From contig OX422185.1 of assembly GCA_949130485.1 (NCBI GenBank), positions 867,804 through 931,803 on the forward strand: DNA of 64,000 nt, written 5' to 3'. Positions 35,191-45,108 of this stretch are shown here, piece by piece. The position numbers were made by a program, and so were the translations under genes. Origin of the DNA: Agelas oroides (taxonomy: Eukaryota > Porifera > Demospongiae > Agelasida > Agelasidae). A model generated the notes under the pieces. The model had not been told where the DNA came from. It saw nothing but the letters and a program-made list of their open reading frames with translations, and made no database searches. Every line of letters starts with the position of its first letter. Position 1 is the stretch's first letter.

Positions 35191-35669
35191 GTCTATTGTG
35201 CGAGGCAGAGCCGAGGTTGCTATTGTGCAATTCTCGTCTGTCCCCCCTCCCCCCCTACTTGAGTTTCTAAAATCTCATAGTGGTCACTAACGTTCTAGTT
35301 TTTACACTTGTGTTTTGTTAACTGTGCACCTAACCCACACTCTTGTTCTTCCAGGATATTTCATCACCTTTCATGGTTGCAGAGGTCAAAGGTCAAATTA
35401 CTGCTGTTTCTTCTTGATCCATTGATTTTAGCAGTGCAGAGGTTCTTTGATTCCTTGATGGGCTCTATAAAAGGGCTTTGATCATTTGACTGAATTTTGA
35501 TAGCAGTTGCAAACGTTTCTACATGGAACATATAAGTGACTACTCCTTTCGGACAGACATGGTAGTTGGAAAAACTAACTGTCCAAAATGTCGCACAACC
35601 ACACAAGGAATACCCTCGCGGTCTTTAAAACACTGTCATGTATGACGCTAGCTTTGTGTACTGTAAACT

Positions 35670-35930
35670 AACGCACCTTCATTTCCACTCGAGGGGGGTG
35701 GATCTTGCCGGGAGGAGGAGCCTGGATAATCCGCCATAGCCTGCCCAGTCAGATCGGCGTGAGGAAATCCCAGGCCGCGCTCTCAGAGCAGAGTTTGTAC
35801 AATTTTCTTCGCTTAGCAGAGGAGTGCCTGATCAGCGACTTCATACGATCGCGCGTTTATTAAAGACGTCATCATAACCTGCATAGGTGCCCCGCCCCCC
35901 TCATCCAGTCTAGTATCCAGGTGAATACAA
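35670..35930. repeat. Dispersed repeat related to 5750-6345
   Basis: Shares CACCTTCATTTCCACTCGAGG, ATCCGCCATAGCC, GACGTCATCA and GTGCCCCGCCCCCCTC in the same order, without the MITE that splits the other copy. Confidence 0.55.
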
Positions 35931-36377
35931 CTCCACATTCTTCAGCCCTTGGCAAAACTTGTTACGAATGCAAGTCAGATACACTGGACAGGCTTGCTAG
36001 TATCAGTTACCAGTAGTAGACCATCCCTCACACTTCCTAGGCCTTTAATGCAGTAGAAGCAGGAGCAGTGAAGGATTGGGTGTGGCCACGAGAAAACACG
36101 GTTATTAACAAAACTGAATGAATTCAAATCATGACACAACACTATAGTAGGAAGTCACTTATCCGAACTTCAGTCACTTCACTTATCTGAATAATGATAT
36201 TTCGCTGGAAAGTTGTTCTGCTTTGTATACAATTCACTTATCTGATTATCTGAACAACCCTTGGTCCCAGCATGTTTGGATAAGTGACTTCCTACTGTAT
36301 TCTCAGACTAATCTCAGTGGCTACAAGTTCTTCAGTTGTTGTGCCAACTGTTCTACACTCATACCCTCAGTGTCAGT

Positions 36378-36381
36378 AACC

Positions 36382-36412
<31 letters not shown>

Positions 36413-36660
36413 GGGTGGGGGAGGGAGTGTGTGTGTGTGTGTGGGTGGGGAGAGGGAGTGTGTGTGTGGGAGGTGGGTGGGTGAGGGAGTGTGTGTGTGG
36501 GGGGTGGGTGGGTGGGAGGAGGGAGTGTGTGTGTGTGTGGGTGTGGGTGGGTGGGGAGAGTGTGTGTGTGTGTGTGTGCGGATAGGTAGGAGAGGGAGTG
36601 TGTGTGTGTGTGGGGGGGTGGGTGGGTGGGGGGAGGGAGTGTGTGTGTGTGTGTGTGAGT
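36378..36660. repeat. GT/GTGGG-rich microsatellite block
   Basis: About 280 bp of (GT)n interrupted by GGGTGGGTGGG and GGGAGAGGGAGTG segments, several roughly 50-60 bp repeats. Reading frames through it are artefacts. Confidence 0.9.
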
Positions 36661-36675
36661 ATTAGGGGTTGGGGA

Positions 36676-37733
36676 TAGGGATGGGCGATATCCAGAATTC
36701 ATACAACGATTAATGTCAACTATATATATAATCACGATTATCACGATTATCGGCATGCAAATACATGTGTATAAGTGACTTGTTGATTTCTGGGTTCAAC
36801 CATGCAATTCAAAAACTAACAAACAAGCATGTTGACATTCTTTGCACTGTAATAAGGCTTATTGGCTACAGTGTGCAAAAATGTTCTCTGTAAAGACACG
36901 CTGGTTCCCAAAAATTATACAAAGATACTTTTTGTTTGCTTTCACTAAAACGCTTCACCATGGGCCCTGCAAAGAGCTCACTGATAACCATTAGGGTGTC
37001 CAACCTGAAAAATGAAAGTGTGCGCATTGATTCCAAAACAGTGGTTTTTTATAAGAGCTAACCCAGGAAAGAAAGAAACCACAGAAGGATCGGGTTCGAA
37101 TGTCAATTTTATTCAGAAACAGTGCACTTTTCCGGAAGTGGTAAGTCCCACAAAATGGTACGTGACCAATATCAAGCCATGGGCCTAGTTATCTCCCAAA
37201 ACACTTACCCTCACAGATCTAATGTACAACTCACTGCCACGTTTAAAGTAGCCTCGCTGGCAGTGGTCAGTGGTTTAGGAACGAAATAATCTTACCGGTT
37301 ACGGCGAACTTAAATTTTTGGTCACGTGCCATTTTTCGGAATTTACCACTTCCGGAAAAGTGCGCCGATCCCAAAAGAAATGACATGCGAACCCAATCCG
37401 TCTGTGGTTTCTTTCTTACCTGGGTTGGCTCTTATGAAAACCACTGTTTTGGAACCAATGCGCACACTTTTGTAATTCAGGTTGGACACCCTATAACCAC
37501 TGCGCTGTCTTCGGTAGCTTTCAGACTAAAATGATCTTAGTGTACTATGTTCCGACTGTTGGCGTAGACACACGCTCACGGCAGCCATCTTCAAAATCTG
37601 AAATCTGGTTGTAATAAAATGCCCATGCGCAGAACATCGCGATAATCGCCAAATGTAGAAATTACTTCGATTCGGTAATTGGAATAAGTAAAATCTGGAT
37701 ATAACCATCACACCGGTTAATCACCCATCCCTA
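36676..37733. mobile_element. hAT-like non-autonomous element, 8-bp duplication
   Basis: Left TAGGGATGGGCGATATCCAG, right inverted CTGGATATAACC...CACCCATCCCTA. Flanks GTTGGGGA and GTTGGGGG agree at 7 of 8. It contains the nested 500-bp element at 36993-37492. No transposase ORF. Confidence 0.7.
36993..37492. mobile_element. 500-bp element with long inverted repeats, copy B
   Basis: AGGGTGTCCAACCTGAAAAA at left, TTCAGGTTGGACACCCT at right, arms about 180 bp. Flanks ATAACCATT and ATAACCACT (8 of 9 match). Relative of 12557-13056. The 9-bp duplication again suits a Mutator-like mechanism. Confidence 0.85.
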
Positions 37734-37918
37734 GTTGGGGGAGGGTGGGAGATGAAAGATGCAATGGTGACAAGATACAGGGCATTGCTAACAATCCTCC
37801 ACGACTCTAATCTACAAGTGTGCTCAGGTGAGGTCAATAGCACAAATAAACAATTGCTTCACCCACCCACTATTACGTTCCAATGTGTTCCTACACACTC
37901 AATACATACACAAACACC

Positions 37919-38342
37919 ATACCGTATAGCGCAAAAATTTTGCGGGTCTTAATTTCGCGAATTTTCAACCGTTCGCGAAATTATTTAAACGAAAATTTTT
38001 GACGCGTGAACCAGAGTTTTCACGCTCTGACTGTAAGAGATTCGATGGACATCCCGGGACTATGCCATTGTTGTCGAATCCGCAAGGGACGCTCTCCAAA
38101 GAGATATCTTCGAAGTAGGCACTGCCTTGCTCAATTGCTGACAGCTGCGAGTTCAAGCGGACGACGGCGTGACAGTGCATATTAGATAGAACTATGCTTG
38201 TATATATACCACGCCCGTATACATTGCGTTTGTGGCATGTGAGCGGTTTAGACGAGCGAATTCGCGAAATTATTTAAACGAAATGCTCAAAAACTGCTAT
38301 TTGCGAAAATTTAGACCCTTGAAAATTTAGCGCTATACGGTA
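37919..38342. mobile_element. TACCGTATAGCG-ended TIR element
   Basis: Left ATACCGTATAGCGCAAAAAT, right inverted ATTTAGCGCTATACGGTAT. Interior has two copies of CGCGAAATTATTTAAACGAAA. Probably TA-target; no ORF. It lies just beyond the last recognised UBA5 exon. Confidence 0.75.
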
Positions 38343-38404
38343 TACTCCACAGTTTACACATAAACATGCACACAAATATGCACACACAGATGATGAACAC
38401 ACAC

Positions 38405-41400
38405 CAGTGCTGTGTCATCTTGATTGTCCTGTTGTGGTAGTGTGTATGCAAACTTGACTCCTTCTGCAACTTGATCACTGCTAGAGGGTTCCTCAACTGG
38501 AGACGTCTCGTCTACCAATGTGATACCTGGGAGGAAGGGAGGGAGGAGGAAGATGGGAGGAAGGGAGGGATGGGAGGGACAGCAAGGTATGTTGTGTAAC
38601 ATACGAAGAGGGGTGTGATGAATGTATAGAGGGAGGGAGGGAGGGGGAGGGAGGGGGTATACATGTCCAGGTTTGCCAACAATGCATTGTTAGGAGGTGG
38701 GGTTAGGGTTAGGGTTGTGATTAGAGAACAAAGAACAAAAGAAGATCAAAGGCACTACTAAGCCTGTCCCCAGACTCCACCTCTCACGAGGAGAAAAGGT
38801 CTGGTGAACCAAGTCGAATTTCTTGGGCTAGCGCACGCTTTTGCGACAATGTAACCTAGCAACATTCAAAACATTTTGCGGCCAACCCACTCAAAAAAGG
38901 TACGGATACTCGAACTGTTGTAAGGAAGTGCTATGTAATAATTACTGATCTCAGAATTTCATTGGCACTTTTGGGGAATAAGCCCAAGGGATTCGACTTC
39001 GTTCACCAGACTGTTTCTTGACGAGAGGCATGCACGGGCTGGGCACACCTCTCGGCGGGCAATGAGGGAGGGACAGAGAGAGGGAGGGAGGGAGGGAGGG
39101 AGGGGGGCAGGCATGAGGGAGGGGAGGCATGAGAGAGGGAGGGAGGAGGTTGGTTCTTACCCCAGTCATTGCTCTCATGTATGACCTCATCTGATTGGTT
39201 GGTTTGTGGTGTCTCTTCAGGAGGAGGATGGGAAGCCAGATACGCCTGTGAGGGGTTGAGAGGATTATGATTATGTTAGGGAGTGATGGTGTGAGGGGGT
39301 GATGGTGTGAGGAGTGATGGCAGAGGGGGTGATGGTGTGAGGGAATGATGGGACAGTACCTATACCTGTACCTGATGTTCCTGTTGTCTGAGTCGACAGT
39401 GCTGGTTGTCACACTGAGGGTTTGGTTTCATAGACCAGCTGGGGAAGAAGTCACTCATTGCATTGTAGCCAACGTACTGAGACACTGTGCCAAACTTGAG
39501 GAGATATCTGGAGAGAGGAAGGAGGGAGGAGAGAGGGAGGAGGGAGACAGGAGGGAGAGAGGAGGGAGGAAAGAAGGAGAGGGAACAAAGGAGGCGGGAA
39601 AGAGGGAGAGAGGGAGGAGGGAGGAGGGAGGAGGGAGAGAGGAGGGAGGGAGATAGGAGGGAGTGGAGAGAGGAGGGAGTGGAGAGGGAGAGCAGGAGAG
39701 GAAGGAATGGGGAGAGGAGTTGAGGACGGGGAGCTCACTTGAGGGTGTTTTGCACCAGTAGTCCTGCTACCACAGCCATAGTGGTGGGGAGGGAAGCCGC
39801 ACACACTCCCTCACGTTTCAACGTCTTTTCATCAATACCAGACGCCACCACCAGCGGAGGGGCACACTGAGGAGATGGGAAGAGAGAATTTTAAGACAGG
39901 AGGGGAAGAAGGGATCAGTTATCAGGTAGACATACACATGAACTAAAGGTACTTTTGTTTAACCTCTGCTTAACAACAACCTTCACAAGTTGACATCTAC
40001 ATACATGTATAAGTTAGATACTGAGACCAAGGGATCTACGGTATTTAGAAACCGAGGGTCCTGGGCTGTAGCGACCCGAGCGCAGCGGCGAGGGTTTCTA
40101 AATACCGTAGATCCCGTTGGTCGAGGTATCTAAGTTATTTAGAGTGTAGCCTCCCTAGAGTGTATTCCTTGCTTACATTATAAACAATTCTTGTGTACTA
40201 AACAACATAAAAATTGCTATTGTAGTAAACAATTTTGATAGCCTCAGAGACGGGTCTCTATTGCAATAGAGACCTACAAAGCAGGTCTCTATTGCATTTA
40301 GAGACCGACCAATCAAATTCATGAATAGATGCAAAGCAGCAAACCGGTCTTGACCATGATGTACTAGTGATATGTCTGTAGCACAGGACAATCCCATACG
40401 TATGTGACAGTCCCGTGTAGAATATGCGCTTCGTAGATGTATCTATGAATCACGTATGAGCCCCGCCCTTAACGAAAGGTCAGTGATACGGTGCTTTGAA
40501 CCTTTGAACGCGGTGATAGGGTCGAAATACATGACGGAATAATCTTTGATTTCTACACGGGACTGCCACATACACATGTACATCTCAAAGTTTCTAGAAG
40601 GTTAATCCACACACATCTCAATTTTTCTGAGGACCTTGACATGCATGAGAAACCATATAAATGTATGTATTCACAAACAACACTCAAATTAACACACACA
40701 CAAATCCCTCCCCCTCTCACTGCAAAGCAGGCAGTTTCTCCTGGTTTCACGAGCTGAATATGTCCAGACACGGCGTTCTCACTCACTCCACTCTCCACCC
40801 AGACCTGCCCCAGCTCATTGCACGCCTGGTTGATGGCCATACGTGCCTCAAAGTTGTCCACACAGCTCAGAACCAGGTCCACAGCACGACCATCACATAG
40901 GTGACCTTGACTGGGAGAGGACAAGGGAGGGAGGGAGAGGTGGAGGGCGGAGAGGGAGGACAGGTGAGAGGAGTGAGCATCTTCTTATGAGAAGTTAGTC
41001 TCGCTAGCCACACCCCTCTTTCACTAAGTGTGACATTGTGCAAACGATCATGGTATTTTGTACATTATCATGTGCACATCAGGGGGAAGGAGACGAGGGG
41101 GAGGGAGACGAGGGGGAGAGAGAAGGGTGGAATAGCATGCCATAATGACCACCACTGTAGCTGAGAGTGGACAGGGGAAAGCGGGGTACTGTACGTTTAT
41201 CTCTGTGCATCCATAATACAAGTACATGTACATTGACAGTGCCATTACAATTTATATGGTACATGAAAATATACAAGGCTATGCATATACCTGATTCGTC
41301 CCATGAAGTGTTGGAAATTGTCGACTGTTGTAATGTTGTAGTTGTACACTTCAATTTCCACATCTGGGTTGATCCCACTGTGAGGAGAGATGGAGGGACG

Positions 41401-42242
41401 AGAGGAGGAGGGAGGAGAGATGGAGGGTGGAGAGAGATGGAGGGTGGAGAGAGATGGAGGGTGGAGAGGTGGAGGGAGGAGAGGAGGAGGGAGGAGAGGA
41501 GGAGGGAGGAGAGGTGGAGGGTGGAGAGGTGGAGGGAGGAGAGGAGGAGGGAGGAGAGATGGAGGGTGGAGAGATGGAGGGAGGAGAGGAGGAGGGAGGA
41601 GAGGAGGAGGGAGGAGAGATGGAGGGTGGAGAGGTGGAGGGAGGAGAGGAGGAGGGAGGAGAGATGGAGGGAGGAGAGGTGGAGGGAGGAGAGGTGGAGG
41701 GAGGAGAGGAGGAGGGAGGAGAGGAGGAGGGAGGAGAGATGGAAGGAGGAGAGGTGGAGGGAGGAGAGGTGAAGGGAGGTGGAGAAGGATGAAAGGAGAA
41801 GAGGTGGGAAGTGGAGGAAGGGAGAGGAGAGATGGGATAGGGCAAAGGGAGTATAAAAACAGTTACAGTAGCAACTTCACAAGCACCCTCTTCTCACTCT
41901 CTCTCTTCCACCCTCCCTCCTTCCTCTCTTCTCCCTTCCTCCTCCCTCTGTCCATCCGTCCGTCCGTCCGTCCGTCCGTCCCCTCCCTCCCTCCCTCCGT
42001 CCCCTCCCTCCCTCCCTCCCTCCCTCCCTCCCTCCCATCCCTCCCTCCCTCCCTCCCTCCCTCCCTCCCTCCCTCCCCTACCCCCCCCCCTCCCCTCCAC
42101 TCACAGCAGTGTGGGTCCTGGCAGCCTCCACCTTGCTCAGACCTGACTGGTGAGGTTGGAAGAAGAGACGGTTCATGTTAGCTAGCTCCACTTTGTCATA
42201 GTCGAATAACAACAGCTGTGGTGTGTGTGTGTATGTATGTAT

Positions 42243-42289
<47 letters not shown>

Positions 42290-44877
42290 GGGAGGGTGGA
42301 AATGAGCAGAATTATAACATGTACAGGAAGAGAATCACCCTTCCCTCATCCTCCCCCTTCTCCTTTCCACTCTTTCTCATCTTTCCCCTCTCCCACCCTC
42401 CCCCACCTCCCCACTCCCCTTTCTTCCTCTCCTCACCTTCCCAATGCCACATCTTGTCAGCATCTCTGCCGTCACACTTCCCACTCCTCCCACCCCCACC
42501 ACAGCCACCGTGCACTCACGAATACGCTCATAGTTATCAACAATGCCCATATGCTTCAGGGCCATTAGACGACTGTGTTGTGTACACATGTAGGTGTATG
42601 TGTGTGTGTGTGCGTACATGTGTTTGAGCCGGCATACTCATACATTGTATATACCGTAGATCGGGAAATTTTCACTATAAAAAATAATTTGCGTGAAAAA
42701 TTTTCGTGATGTTAAATTGTCGCGGTTTCGTTCGATCCACGAATCTTTTTTAACGGTTGACGGTTACAATATGGACAAGCGCCTGGAGCGTTCCTAGCGT
42801 TTAGTCTACTACCAGGTATCGGGAGAGCCAGCTGTAGTCGTCGATTGGACATTTAATTTAACAGCGAAATTTTCCTGATCTACGGTATGAGTACATTTTT
42901 TTCCTTAATCAAGATTGTTGCGTAGAAACAAAAAAAAACTGTTTGTATTAAGTACATGGAGATGTACATCTAGGCCTGTTTTATAAGGGAGATGTGGTTC
43001 GTTGATTGTTCATGTACGTAGGTATGCATGCATTTATGAGTGTAGTTTTGCTAGCCTTCTCTCTTCAGGGCATGGGATACTCCCTATTCGCCTACTTCAG
43101 GGTATGGGATACTCCCTATTCGCCTACCCCTTCTCTCTTTGGGGTACATTTAGCTTATGCAGCCATCACTGTTATGCCCCACCCTCCCAGGTTGGTAGGA
43201 GGTAGGATGTAATAGGGGATTTGAACAGGGCAATTAACTAATTCCCTTCTACAGGGGCAATCTCGTTCATCAATCGGGAATACACAAATATGTGAATGTG
43301 CAGTAAAATCCTCCATATATGGTAAATGCCCCTCCCAATGGGCGTGCTGCTGGGGGTCAAACCCCCTTTAAATCTCCACCCACCACCAACCTGGGAGGGT
43401 GGGGCATAATAGTGATAGGGGCATTAGCTTGCAAAGCCAGACTCTAAAAGTGAAGAGCCTACACTACACATGTACATGTGGCTAGCAAGACAACGACGTA
43501 ACACAAACCACAAACATTCACACAATCTACATTAGCTGGTGGCACCTCCTAACTTGAACACACACGCATGAACAAGGTATGGCCACTCCAAATGAGACTA
43601 TAGTTTCCCGTCCTCCGCCCGCCCCATCCGGAGTCTACCGCCCCACTTGACCATTATGGCCATTATTATCCTAAATACCCGAAATATTTCAAAAGTATCT
43701 GCAATGTCATCCAACACACACAAGTACGTAGTACAAAATAGCAAACATAGGGTTAACATACTAGACTCGTGTAAAAGCAGACATAGTGCCAACGTCACCC
43801 GATTCAGTGGAACGCTAATAGTGTGAATGTGTCTGACAGCTCCAGGATGTGGACATTCCGACGCAGCTAATGGACATACTCCGGTAGTTTCCTTTCAGGG
43901 GGGTGTCACTCCCATAGACTCTACAGTCACAGCTGTGACCGTGGGTCAAAACTTTGACCGGCTCTCTTCGGTGGATTGACCGTTGACCTTTGACCGTTGA
44001 CTGTACCGATCCATCAGTCCCCTTTAAGTAGCGGTTACACTCTGAGTTGCATGCTGGACTGAAGACCTCTACTGCATCAAAAGACTATGGCTGCTGTGAA
44101 GGAGTGTTGTTCTTTGGAAGGATTTATCAAAGGGATTAAGTTCTATGGGGGGTTCGCAGGCATACATGCCATGATGGATGTCCGCCTGTCTCATGTCATG
44201 AGCAATCGACCGAAAAACCAATCGAATCTTCACCAGATCGATTCCTAGCACCATTCTCACTCCAACTTCTCAAGTAACACTTCACAGACAGTCGCTCTAG
44301 TACATGCATGTGTAACCCCACCTACTATTACGTTCCTGCAATCCGTTCCGGTTCGGAGCGAATTGCAGCACTGTAATCTGGATACGTTCCGCACTGGGAT
44401 CTGAATGTTGACCGTCTTTTTGAGCCGCTTTGACTATTGACTGCACCTATTCGGGTGGTTTGACCGTTGACTGAGTGCGGTTGCAGCTGTGACTATAGAG
44501 CCTATGGGAGTGACACTGTCCTTTGCACAAATTTACATATTTATGTTATAATAATGAGATTCATAGTATTGGTATATTCATTGTACTTATAAGTTATAAT
44601 GAGATTGGTTAATGGTAATAGACCGCCCCTCGTGTAAGATGACAGAAGTCAGGAAAAACTACAGCTCATTTGGAGTGGCCTATTTCCCACTGGCTACCAC
44701 CCCCAATTATCGCCCTCCTCACCTATACGGATTGGAGTCCACTACCTCTGCACTCATGTGCTCGATCTTCTCCCTGTGCGGCCTCTCGCGCCGCGCCTCT
44801 CCCAGCTCCCTTTCCAACTCAGTCACTCGAGCCTTCAAACGAGCAATCTCTTGATCTGCAGTGCTGCTAGCGGCCAT
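38405..44877 (-). CDS. UBA5: UFM1-activating enzyme (UBA5 orthologue)
   Basis: E1-like enzyme that adenylates UFM1 and passes it to UFC1 in ufmylation (cytosol/ER surface). Nine exons (minus): 44877-44723, 42572-42437, 42215-42105, 41377-41291, 40910-40721, 39866-39739, 39507-39372, 39245-39161, 38526-38405. Start [20 protein letters not shown] with the family motif [20 protein letters not shown]. The ATP site [31 protein letters not shown], and catalytic-cysteine loop [19 protein letters not shown] (Cys as in human Cys250) are all there. So are the zinc-binding CAP and CDN..C pairs, and the acidic UFM1-interacting stretch [12 protein letters not shown]. Chosen splice sites keep phase everywhere except 42105/41377, which is two bases off; a small exon or sequence error is likely. 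A final short exon after 38405 was not found. Intron 1 carries three MITEs. Confidence 0.95.
38527..38660. repeat. GGGA-rich tract abutting a UBA5 3' splice site
   Basis: GGGAGGAAGGGAGGGAGGAG and similar on the plus strand; on the sense strand it is a long pyrimidine tract directly before the 38526 acceptor. Confidence 0.85.
38695..38717. repeat. Short interstitial telomere-like repeat
   Basis: GGGGTTAGGGTTAGGGTTGTG: about three TTAGGG units. Too short to indicate a chromosome end. Confidence 0.6.
38759..39050. mobile_element. Old TAGTCTC-family MITE, related to 29696-30009
   Basis: Shares GAGGAGAAAAGGTCTGGTGA, TTTCTTGGGCTAGCGCACGC and TTCGTTCACCAGAC with the younger copy; termini are eroded and no duplication remains. 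Lies in a UBA5 intron. Confidence 0.7.
39508..39720. repeat. Purine tract abutting a UBA5 3' splice site
   Basis: GGAGGGAGGAGAGAGGGAGG-type repeats. On the sense strand a 200-bp pyrimidine tract ends at the 39507 acceptor. Confidence 0.85.
40010..40138. mobile_element. Foldback element (ATCTACGGTATTTAGAAACC)
   Basis: Arms GGGATCTACGGTATTTAGAAACC and its inverse around a GCGACCCGAGCGCAGC centre; flanking AAGTTAGATAC / GTATCTAAGTT extends the inverted match. Near-complete hairpin in UBA5 intron 5. Confidence 0.7.
40400..40573. mobile_element. 174-bp TIR element (GTATGTGACAGTCCCGTGTAGAA)
   Basis: Left GTATGTGACAGTCCCGTGT and right inverted ACACGGGACTGCCACATAC. A smaller GGTCTCTATTGCA inverted/direct motif lies just before it at 40254-40305. 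No ORF. Confidence 0.65.
41378..41830. repeat. Purine minisatellite abutting a UBA5 3' splice site
   Basis: Units GGAGGGAGGAGAGGTGGA and GGAGGGTGGAGAGATGGA, each about 18 bp, roughly 24 copies. The sense strand is pyrimidine and runs straight into the acceptor at 41377. Reading frames through it are artefacts. Confidence 0.93.
41940..42088. repeat. (CCCT)n tract just after a UBA5 5' splice site
   Basis: CCGTCCGTCC and CCCTCCCTCC repeats, then C-runs. On the sense strand this is GGGA/G-rich and follows the 42105 donor. It is complementary to the pyrimidine-sense tract in the same intron. Confidence 0.92.
42652..42887. mobile_element. 236-bp TACCGTAGATC-ended TIR element
   Basis: TACCGTAGATCGGGAAATTT at left and inverted AAATTTTCCTGATCTACGGTA at right; TA flanks. 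Inside UBA5 intron 1. Confidence 0.75.
43157..43424. mobile_element. 268-bp foldback MITE with TAGCTT duplication
   Basis: Left ATGCAGCCATCACTGTTATG then CCCCACCCTCCCAGGTTGG; right inverted copy ending GTGATAGGGGCAT. TAGCTT occurs on both flanks (43151-43156, 43425-43430). Related to 5944-6268. In UBA5 intron 1. Confidence 0.8.
43904..44516. mobile_element. About 610-bp TIR element (GTGTCACTCCCATAG)
   Basis: GTGTCACTCCCATAGACTCT and ACAGTCACAGCTGTGACC at left; inverted AGCTGTGACTATAGAGCC and TATGGGAGTGACAC at right. TTGACCGTTGAC motifs lie subterminally in both halves. No ORF. Third element in UBA5 intron 1. Confidence 0.75.
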
Positions 44878-45108
44878 GGCTTTTCAAAATTACAGTACAA
44901 CAGAGGTCAGATACGAATAATTAGAACAGGATGTACTACTGAGCCCCGCCTTCAATTTTCTGCATCGCGCAATATATTTCACTCTGCAGCTTAGTGAGAA
45001 GTGATTCTACGTGCGAGAGAGGATTTGAACACAGATAATACACCCTCTCACAAGCAAACAACAGCAGACAACGCGTGAAAGGCACAGCCGGAAAGCAACC
45101 GTAGATAC
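44878..45108. promoter_or_regulatory. Shared promoter between UBA5 and the CRD gene
   Basis: Only 231 bp separate the UBA5 start codon (minus strand) from the double-CRD start codon (plus strand), so transcription must start divergently from this stretch. It contains a CCCCGCC box near 44945 and GCGCAATATATTTCACTC near 44966; no TATA box is placed convincingly for either gene. Transcription start sites cannot be fixed from sequence alone. Confidence 0.65.

Noticed and set aside
35364-35606. 80-codon minus-strand frame
   Set aside because: Adjacent DNA (35295-35360) matches 4730-4800, an old repeat; no splice signals or domains.
36378-36665. Long open frames through GT/GGGTG repeats
   Set aside because: They translate a microsatellite in several frames at once; no protein signature.
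38695-38717. Telomere
   Set aside because: Only about three TTAGGG units inside a gene intron.
41384-42181. Gly/Arg- and Glu/Gly-rich 'proteins' in purine tracts
   Set aside because: Pure minisatellite translation, overlapping frames on both strands, located in a UBA5 intron.
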